Below the pieces are notes generated by a model. The model saw only the letters and a program-made list of their open reading frames with translations, searched no databases and was not told where the DNA came from. A stretch of DNA of 19,070 bases from Candidatus Omnitrophota bacterium (GTDB taxonomy: Bacteria; Omnitrophota; Gorgyraeia; Gygaellales; Profunditerraquicolaceae), in NCBI GenBank assembly GCA_016867005.1, contig VGKM01000008.1, positions 1 through 19,070 on the forward strand. The letters run 5' to 3'. Position numbers and translations under genes: made by a program. This document shows, in pieces, positions 13,468 through 19,070 of this stretch. Position 1 is the stretch's first letter. Each line of letters opens with the position of its first letter.

Positions 13468-15624
13468 ATGTCGAAAGTCATTGTAATATTCAGCACAAAA
13501 GGCGGCGTAGGTAAAACCCTGGTTGCCTCAAACCTGGCTGTAAGCTTGGGCCATGATGAGAAGAAACGGGTTTTGCTGATTGATCTGGATTTACATGCGG
13601 TAGGCGATATGAGCCGGATGCTGGACCTGCATCCGCAAAAAGCAGCCGTAGACCTGATCAACCTTTTGAAGAAAAAACCGCAGGCCGTTAAAAAAGAAGA
13701 TTTTGTCGTCTCAAGCCCCTCCTTGAACATTGATTTTCTCCCCGGCGTATTAAAGCCCCAGCAATCGCCCCATCTTGAACCGGAAAAAATGAAAGATGTC
13801 CTGGCTTTATACGGCCCGGAATACGATTATATCGTTATTGATGCGGGTAGAAATTTCAGTGAGATATTCATTAATATACTGAATATGTCCAACCTTATAC
13901 TTCTTGTTGTAACTCCCGATATCCTTTCTATCTATCAGACAAAATGGGCGCTGGATACACTTCAATTCCTCCATTTTCCTCTTACAATGATACGGCTTGT
14001 GCTTAACCGTGCAGAATCAATCTCAAGCATCAGCTGGCAGGAGGTAAGAGTGAGTTTGCCCGTAGATATTATTACGCGGATCCCTTCTGAAGGAAGGGTC
14101 GCGGGCCAAGCCATCAACCGGGGAGTGCCGATAGTTATAGATAATCCTAAAACAAAGATAGGCCAGGCATTGAAGGGCTTTGCGCATGAGTTGGCCACGC
14201 AGGAAAATATGTTTCTAGAACATCGCCAGATCGATGAAATGAAGATTAAAGAGGCGGCGGTAGAAAAAAACGGCGAATTCTGGCAGAAACAGGGGCTTAC
14301 CGAGGCATTGCCTGAGCTGGTGATTAATGAAGAGGTTGATGAAATACTCCTGTTAAAGCGCCGGATACATGCGCGCCTGATCGATGAGTTGAATCTTAAG
14401 CGTATGGATTCGCGGTCTTTTAGCGACGCCAGAAAGACAAAGGAACTGAAATCTAAAGCAGAAATGATGGTAGCAAATTTTCTTGCCGAGGAAGCAGGCA
14501 TGTTGATATCGAGTTCCGATGTAAGGAAGAAACTGGTAAAAGAGATCCTTGATGAGGCCCTGGGCCTGGGGCCCTTGGAGGACTTACTGGCAGACCCGGC
14601 TATCACCGATATTATGGTGAACAATAAAGATGAGATATATATTGAGCGGTTCGGAAAATTGGAGTTGACCAGCAAGAAATTTATTTCAAATGAACAGGTA
14701 AAGACCATCATCGAGCGGATAATCGCGCCTATCGGCAGGCGCATAGACGAATCAGTGCCGATGGTGGATGCCCGTCTTCCCGACGGTTCGCGCGTTAACG
14801 CCATAATCCCTCCTTTGTCTTTAACCGGGCCGTCACTCACAATACGTAAATTCCGCAAAGAAAGGTTTCAGATTGAAGAGCTCATCGGCATCAATACCTT
14901 GAGCAAGGCCATGGCTGATTTTATCAGGGCCTGCGTTGTTTCAAGAAAAAATGTCATTGTTTCAGGCGGTACGGGAAGCGGTAAAACTACTGTTTTAAAC
15001 GTCCTTTCTTCTTTTATCCCCAATAATGAGCGTATAGTCACAATAGAAGATGCAGCCGAATTAAAATTAACCCAGGAACACTGGGTCCGTCTTGAGTCCC
15101 GTCCGCCTAATATCGAAGGAAGAGGCGCTATTACGATCAGAGAGTTATTCAGGAATACTCTGAGGATGCGGCCGGACAGGATCATAATCGGCGAGTGCCG
15201 CGGCGTAGAAACTTTAGATATGTTACAGGCAATGAATACGGGCCACGACGGCTCAATGACTACGGTGCATGCCAATTCAACCCATGATGCCCTAACCCGT
15301 TTTGACTCAATGATTTTGATGTCAGGAATAGAGTTGCCGATCAGGGCAATCCGCGAGATGATAGCCGCGGCCATAGATGTTATTGTGCATACTGCCCGCC
15401 TCCCTGACGGGACCCGCAAGGTTTTGCAGGTAACCGAGATCGCCGGGATGAAGGATGAATTGCACATCGACTTGCGCGATATATTTACTTTCAAGCAAGT
15501 AGGTATTGATGAAGCCGGAAATGTACTCGGAAATTTTGTCCCCACCGGATATGTGCCTTCGTTTATCGAAGAGATAAAAGTTAAAGGCATCGCCCTTTCA
15601 GAAGATATCTTTAAGGCCCCGTGA
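13468..15624 (+). CDS. CpaE/TadZ-like ATPase fused to CpaF/TadA secretion ATPase
   Basis: One uninterrupted 718-codon frame holds two proteins usually made separately. Residues 1-about 245 are a ParA/MinD-type ATPase: deviant Walker A STKGGVGKT (9-17, signature Lys11), LLIDLDLHAVGDMSRML and YIVIDAGRNF (Asp125). It lacks the receiver-like N-domain common in CpaE/TadZ. A charged helical linker (250-345) leads to a full CpaF/TadA ATPase: NTD with GLGPLEDLLADPAITDIMVN, Walker A GGTGSGKT (500-507), Asp-box region ERIVTIEDAAEL, Walker B RIIIGECRG and His-box TGHDGSMTTVHANS (591-604). The first half normally places the pilus machine; the second powers pilin export from the cytoplasm as a hexamer. 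The start is 2 bp after cpaC. All key residues of both ATPases are present. Confidence 0.95.
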   Translation: MSKVIVIFSTKGGVGKTLVASNLAVSLGHDEKKRVLLIDLDLHAVGDMSRMLDLHPQKAAVDLINLLKKKPQAVKKEDFVVSSPSLNIDFLPGVLKPQQSPHLEPEKMKDVLALYGPEYDYIVIDAGRNFSEIFINILNMSNLILLVVTPDILSIYQTKWALDTLQFLHFPLTMIRLVLNRAESISSISWQEVRVSLPVDIITRIPSEGRVAGQAINRGVPIVIDNPKTKIGQALKGFAHELATQENMFLEHRQIDEMKIKEAAVEKNGEFWQKQGLTEALPELVINEEVDEILLLKRRIHARLIDELNLKRMDSRSFSDARKTKELKSKAEMMVANFLAEEAGMLISSSDVRKKLVKEILDEALGLGPLEDLLADPAITDIMVNNKDEIYIERFGKLELTSKKFISNEQVKTIIERIIAPIGRRIDESVPMVDARLPDGSRVNAIIPPLSLTGPSLTIRKFRKERFQIEELIGINTLSKAMADFIRACVVSRKNVIVSGGTGSGKTTVLNVLSSFIPNNERIVTIEDAAELKLTQEHWVRLESRPPNIEGRGAITIRELFRNTLRMRPDRIIIGECRGVETLDMLQAMNTGHDGSMTTVHANSTHDALTRFDSMILMSGIELPIRAIREMIAAAIDVIVHTARLPDGTRKVLQVTEIAGMKDELHIDLRDIFTFKQVGIDEAGNVLGNFVPTGYVPSFIEEIKVKGIALSEDIFKAP

Positions 15625-15965
15625 AAATAACCAATAAAACTAAGAATACCTGTTTAGCAGAAAACGCGGTTATTGCCGCTTCCTTGTTTAAGCGCATGAG
15701 AGGGCTTTTAGGAAGAGACGGCTTAAAAGTTGGGGAGGCCCTGGTTTTAAAGCCCTGTAATTCCGTGCATTCTTTCTTCATGCGTTTTACAATTGATGTT
15801 GTATTCGTTAATGGCCATAATTGTGTAGTAAAAACCCTTTCTTCGTTAAGGCCGTTTCGTTTAAGCGGCATATATTTCTTCTCCAGTTTTGCGGTTGAGC
15901 TTCCTGCCGGCACCATTCTTGCCACTTCCACAGAAAAAGGCGACCTCCTTGCTTTTATCGCATAA
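15621..15965 (+). CDS. DUF192 family protein
   Basis: A 114-residue protein of the DUF192 family, identified by LFKRMRGLLGRDGL, the central LKPCNSVHSFFMRFTIDVVFVN block and the AVELPAGTILATSTEKGDLL ending. The biochemical function is not established. The full domain is present; no signal peptide is visible. The GTG start at 15621 overlaps the upstream stop codon as GTGA, pointing to translational coupling with the fused ATPase; the next in-frame ATG (15696) would cut into the domain. It closes the Tad-related operon. Confidence 0.88.
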   Translation: MKITNKTKNTCLAENAVIAASLFKRMRGLLGRDGLKVGEALVLKPCNSVHSFFMRFTIDVVFVNGHNCVVKTLSSLRPFRLSGIYFFSSFAVELPAGTILATSTEKGDLLAFIA

Positions 15966-15981
15966 TATTTTTCAAATTCAG

Positions 15982-16010
15982 TTGACAATCCAGCCAATAA
16001 AGAGTATAAA
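15982..16010 (+). promoter_or_regulatory. Consensus sigma70-type promoter before the TpsB-like gene
   Basis: TTGACA (15982-15987, perfect -35) and TATAAA (16005-16010, one off consensus) are separated by 17 bp. Initiation near 16017 leaves only about 20 nt before the ATG at 16037. No clear Shine-Dalgarno is present in that leader (AACTATTTCTTAAACT). Confidence 0.82.
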
Positions 16011-16036
16011 TAAAGTGATTAACTATTTCTTAAACT

Positions 16037-18130
16037 ATGAACTATAAATACCGATTATTATTAATTATCCTTCTCTTCTCTTTGTTGCCCTTTGCGCAAG
16101 TCATTCTCGCTCAATCGGCTGTAGAAAGGGCTACCCGGGAAACCGATATTTTAAGCAGGCCCGGGCAATATCAAGAAAGATTGAAAGAGATCCCGGAGAA
16201 GCCGCCGGAGCCGAAATTAAAGGAACCGCCCGCAGCAAAAGAAGGAGAAAAGAAGTTTTATCTCAAGAAAATCATCCTTACCGGTTGTGAGTATTTTGCC
16301 TGCAGCGAATTTGACCCTATCTTAGCGAAATACGAAGACAAAGAGGTTACTTTAAGCCAGTTACAGGCATTAGCCAAGGAACTTGAGCGTGAGTATTTAA
16401 GAAGAGGCGTGATTGCCGCGGCATTTGTGCCTGCGCAGGAGATTAAAGACGAGACAGTCACTCTGCAGGTTGTTGAAGCGAAAATGGGAGAATTGAAAAT
16501 CCAGGAGGCAAAGTATTTTAAGAATTCCCGCCTTAGCCGTTACTGGAAGGTCCCCGCCGGCACGACAATGCGGTATGACCTTCTTTCGCAGAGCATACAG
16601 ATGATGAATAAGAACCCGGATCGCGAAGTAAAGGCCGCGCTCTTTGCCGGATCAAAGCCCGGGACCACAGATGTAATGTTAACTCCGCGCACGCGTTTTC
16701 CGATTCACGGCACTTATTCTTTTGATAACGAAGGAGTAGCTAGTTCCGGCAAGAAAAGAGTGGGCTACGGCATAAGGCATAATAATTTCCTGGGGTTTGA
16801 CGATACCTTTATTGCCGGCTCTACTTTTGGCCGTTCATTTAACGGGACTTATTATTATCATACCCTGCCTTTAAATTACAGCGGCCTGAGCGTCCTTTAT
16901 GGTTATAGCCGCAGTGAGTCAAAGCCGTTAAAAGAGTTTAGCGGGACAGGCCTGAAATCAGAAGCAGTAAACTCTAATATTTCCCTGAGACAGGATTTAT
17001 ATGATAAAGATGATTATATCGGAGAAGTTTTCTTTGGTTTTGATGCGAATGATAAAACAATAAAAACCAATACCGGCCCGATAAACCGCGACAGGGAGAG
17101 GATTTTTAGCATCGGCGGTAATTTCATCACTAGAAAAGTCGGGAGCACTACTTATATTTCTCCTGAAATTTCCCATGCAGTCAGTTCTTTTGGCGCAACC
17201 GGAAAAAATAACCCTTTGGCTTCGCGTGGAGCGTATCCTGTTTTTACTATATTTAATTTAGGTGTTTCCCATAAAAGAGTGCTCCCTTATAATTTGCAGA
17301 CGAACCTAAGGTTTAAAGGCCAGGCTGCCTCCAGGAAGTTGACGCCACAACAGGAATTCGGTTTAGGAGGCATTGATTCTGTAAGGGGTTATCCGGCAAG
17401 CGATTACCTTGCCGACAATGCTTTATTTACCAGCGTGGAGCTGCTTGCACCGGCATTTTTTATCCCTGCTGAATGGAAATTGCCATATGCCGAAGATACG
17501 CTGAAGAATCAAACTACGCTGGTTGGGTTTGTTGATTATGGCTGGGGCATGAGGCGCGGGGCTTTGCCTACTGAAAAAAGAGATGTGAATATGCTGGGCA
17601 TTGGACAGGGCGTGCGGTTTAATCTTTTTAACCAGGCACTATTGCGCCTGGAATGGGGCTTTCCTGTAGCATGCAATAATCCTCAAACAGAAGGCGGCAG
17701 AGGCAGGTTTCATTTTTCAGTAGATTTCCAGGATAAGTTGCCTGAGGAAATAGAGCGGATTAAGAAAATTCAGGAAGAAGAAAATATCCAAAGATGGTCC
17801 TGGGCTTTGGTAAACCAGGAGTTGTCCCGTCCGGGGAGCGCATTAGGCAAAAAAGTATACGGCTTGCTTCATTCTGCGAGAGAAGCTTATAAAGACGGGA
17901 AATTCAAAGAATCAATGAAGTATTATGAGGACTTGCGCGATACAAGTATGTCTTTATACCGCCAGGCAGAGGATTATGTGCGTAGCTGCCTTGAGCAGGA
18001 AAAAGAATTGAAAGCTTCATTAAAGCTTGCTTCTACTACGTCCCAGCAAGGTAACGTAAATGAAGCAAAGCAGCTTTGGCAGAAAATTATCAGTGATTCA
18101 CGGCCCAAACAATTAATTCTGGAATTTTAA
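16037..18130 (+). CDS. TpsB/FhaC-like two-partner-secretion outer-membrane transporter with helical C-terminal extension
   Basis: A 697-residue protein with signal peptide (cleavage near VILA|QSAVE). A proline-rich linker (52-66) leads to POTRA-type domains at about 73-148 (FYLKKIILTGCEYF, YLRRGVIAAAFVPAQ, VTLQVVEA) and 150-216. A 16-strand-type beta barrel covers about 222-565 (GTYSFDNEGVASSGKKRVGYG, FGLGGIDSVRGYPASD with VRGY at 449-452, LLRLEWGFPV, RFHFSVDFQ). TpsB proteins thread partner proteins across the outer membrane and normally end at the last strand, around 550-590 residues. Here about 130 further residues continue, helical and TPR-like (ALGKKVYGLLHSAREAYKDG, KESMKYYEDLRD, GNVNEAKQLWQKI), expected in the periplasm. 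No TpsA partner is visible. Its own promoter separates it from the Tad-related operon. It could alternatively be a BamA/Omp85 outlier, but VRGY and the POTRA pattern favour TpsB. Confidence 0.9.
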   Translation: MNYKYRLLLIILLFSLLPFAQVILAQSAVERATRETDILSRPGQYQERLKEIPEKPPEPKLKEPPAAKEGEKKFYLKKIILTGCEYFACSEFDPILAKYEDKEVTLSQLQALAKELEREYLRRGVIAAAFVPAQEIKDETVTLQVVEAKMGELKIQEAKYFKNSRLSRYWKVPAGTTMRYDLLSQSIQMMNKNPDREVKAALFAGSKPGTTDVMLTPRTRFPIHGTYSFDNEGVASSGKKRVGYGIRHNNFLGFDDTFIAGSTFGRSFNGTYYYHTLPLNYSGLSVLYGYSRSESKPLKEFSGTGLKSEAVNSNISLRQDLYDKDDYIGEVFFGFDANDKTIKTNTGPINRDRERIFSIGGNFITRKVGSTTYISPEISHAVSSFGATGKNNPLASRGAYPVFTIFNLGVSHKRVLPYNLQTNLRFKGQAASRKLTPQQEFGLGGIDSVRGYPASDYLADNALFTSVELLAPAFFIPAEWKLPYAEDTLKNQTTLVGFVDYGWGMRRGALPTEKRDVNMLGIGQGVRFNLFNQALLRLEWGFPVACNNPQTEGGRGRFHFSVDFQDKLPEEIERIKKIQEEENIQRWSWALVNQELSRPGSALGKKVYGLLHSAREAYKDGKFKESMKYYEDLRDTSMSLYRQAEDYVRSCLEQEKELKASLKLASTTSQQGNVNEAKQLWQKIISDSRPKQLILEF

Positions 18131-18145
18131 AAGAGGAGGAATTAA

Positions 18146-19070
18146 ATGCAAAGATTGGGATTTGGCTTAATCCATATTTTCTTATTAGGCATTGTTCTTT
18201 GGGTGGCGCCTGTTATGGCTCAAGAACAAGTAAGCGAAAATGTCTCACCTACACCTTTGGCTGAAACGCCTGTTTTATCCGAGACAACGCAAAAGGAGCA
18301 AGTTGAAGTTAGCGCTGAGGCAGTAAACAAAGTTATGCCTTCCTACAACTTAAATTTAAAACAGTTAATTGATGAAGCAAATAAAAATATAAATAAAGTT
18401 GATGCAAAACTTAAAGAAGAGGAGATATTTGAGCGTAATAAAGAAAGGGAATTAAAAGTCCGGGAGAATTTTGAAAGAGGGAATAGTTTATATGCAGAAG
18501 GTAAATTAAAAGAAGCTAAAGAAGCATGGAATGAGGCCCTTTCAATCACCAAAGACCCGGAAATGAAAGGATATATCCAGCAAGCAGAGAAAAAAGCTAA
18601 GGAAGAAGAAACTGCAAAGCGCGAGGCAGAATTAGAAGCAAAAAGAAAACAAGAAAATGAAGCTAGAGAACAAGCGCGGCTTGCAGCAGAACAAAAACGT
18701 CAGGAAGAATTAGCCCAAAAAGAAGCTGCGAAGAAACAGCGCGAAGAGCAAGCACGCTTAGAAAAACAACAAAAAGAACAAGAACGTGCCAGGCAAAAGG
18801 CTGAAGAACAAAGAAAAACTGAATTAAAGAAACAGCAGGATGCACAAGCAAAAGCAGAGAAAGAAGCCAATCGCCAGGAAGAGCTTGCGAAAAAAGAAGC
18901 TGAGCGTCAGCAAAAAGAACAAGCAAGAATTGAAGCTGAAAGCAAACGTCAGGAAGAATTAGCCCAAAAAGAAGCTGCGAAGAAACAGCGCGAAGAGCAA
19001 GCACGCTTAGAAAAACAACAAAAAGAACAAGAACGTGCCAGGCAAAAGGCTGAAGAACAAAGAAAAACTG
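18146..19070 (+). CDS. Exported TPR and charged-helix repeat protein, 3'-truncated
   Basis: The frame is open to the window end (308 codons seen). A signal peptide (MQRLGFGLIHIFLLGIVLWV, cleavage after PVMA) is followed by a Thr/Pro/Glu-rich stretch (26-65). A single TPR-like helix pair follows at about 106-140 (NFERGNSLYAEGKLKEAKEAW). From about 145 it is an almost pure Lys/Glu/Gln/Arg/Ala helix, reminiscent of the TolA central domain or a single stable alpha-helix. Residues 184-225 recur exactly from 267. It follows the TpsB-like gene by 15 bp with a strong AGAGGAGGA site, so it is cotranscribed with it. A periplasm-spanning rod or partner of the transporter is plausible, but the C-terminus needed to decide is outside the window. 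Confidence 0.85.
   Translation, partial: MQRLGFGLIHIFLLGIVLWVAPVMAQEQVSENVSPTPLAETPVLSETTQKEQVEVSAEAVNKVMPSYNLNLKQLIDEANKNINKVDAKLKEEEIFERNKERELKVRENFERGNSLYAEGKLKEAKEAWNEALSITKDPEMKGYIQQAEKKAKEEETAKREAELEAKRKQENEAREQARLAAEQKRQEELAQKEAAKKQREEQARLEKQQKEQERARQKAEEQRKTELKKQQDAQAKAEKEANRQEELAKKEAERQQKEQARIEAESKRQEELAQKEAAKKQREEQARLEKQQKEQERARQKAEEQRKT
18695..18821 (+). repeat. Long exact direct repeat, copy 1
   Basis: These 127 bp are identical, base for base, to 18944-19070. The offset is 249 bp, an exact 83 codons, so the protein frame is kept. A diverged partial unit (RQEELAKKEAERQQKEQARIE) lies between the copies. Confidence 0.95.
18944..19070 (+). repeat. Long exact direct repeat, copy 2, cut by the window end
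   Basis: Identical to 18695-18821 over all 127 visible bases. The match reaches the last base of the window, so the true repeat may be longer and more copies may follow. Confidence 0.95.

Noticed and set aside
13962..15590. Two long minus-strand frames (298 and 240 codons) opposite the fused ATPase
   Set aside because: Low-complexity Ser/Ile/Arg-rich products lying fully inside a gene with intact motifs; no start signals.
18663..19004. Minus-strand frame with repeated hydrophobic Leu/Val/Phe-rich segments
   Set aside because: It is the antisense of the Lys/Glu/Gln repeat region; repeats and hydrophobicity are by-products of the plus-strand codons.

Overview
The window comes from a diderm (Gram-negative type) bacterium of moderate G+C. 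It encodes an outer-membrane secretin, a two-partner-secretion type outer-membrane transporter, a tripartite ABC exporter with periplasmic adaptor, and a lipoprotein foldase. The mix of gene families would fit a PVC/Omnitrophota-like or deltaproteobacterial-like lineage. That placement is a weak guess from gene style, because no phylogenetic marker is present. Genes are packed tightly, with gaps of 1-25 bp and several overlaps, and no stretch over 300 bp lacks a gene.

Layout. (1) Positions 1-4976, plus strand: a YbhG-YbhF-YbhS-YbhR type exporter operon. It contains the tail of a HlyD-family adaptor, two separate ABC ATPases (the first with degenerate motifs), two paralogous ABC-2 permeases and a small exported protein. 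(2) 4986-5107: a near-consensus promoter and tRNA-Leu(GAG). (3) About 5131-5808: a small REP-associated tyrosine transposase (RAYT) element with inverted palindromic ends. Its right end abuts the stop codon of the next gene. (4) 9515 down to 5806, minus strand: a three-gene signalling operon of a FIST sensor protein, a GAF histidine kinase and a receiver-GGDEF response regulator. (5) 9510-9645: back-to-back promoters for that operon and for tRNA-Glu(CTC). (6) 9660-15965, plus strand: a six-gene operon around Tad/Flp pilus parts. It encodes a small membrane protein, a parvulin-type prolyl isomerase lipoprotein, CpaB, a CpaC secretin with a C-terminal TonB-type domain, a single polypeptide joining a CpaE/TadZ-like ATPase to the CpaF/TadA motor ATPase, and a DUF192 protein. 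(7) 15982-19070: a consensus sigma70-type promoter, a TpsB/FhaC-like transporter with an unusual helical C-terminal extension, and the start of an exported TPR plus charged-helix protein with long exact DNA repeats running off the window edge.

The most unusual content is the Tad region. It has two gene fusions (secretin::TonB_C and TadZ::TadA), a dedicated foldase lipoprotein, and none of the usual pilin, TadB/TadC or prepilin-peptidase genes next to it. It is followed by an outer-membrane transporter and an exported helical protein that share TPR-like character. Together they may form a non-canonical envelope-spanning secretion or surface-structure locus. That reading is inference; the individual domain calls rest on visible motifs.
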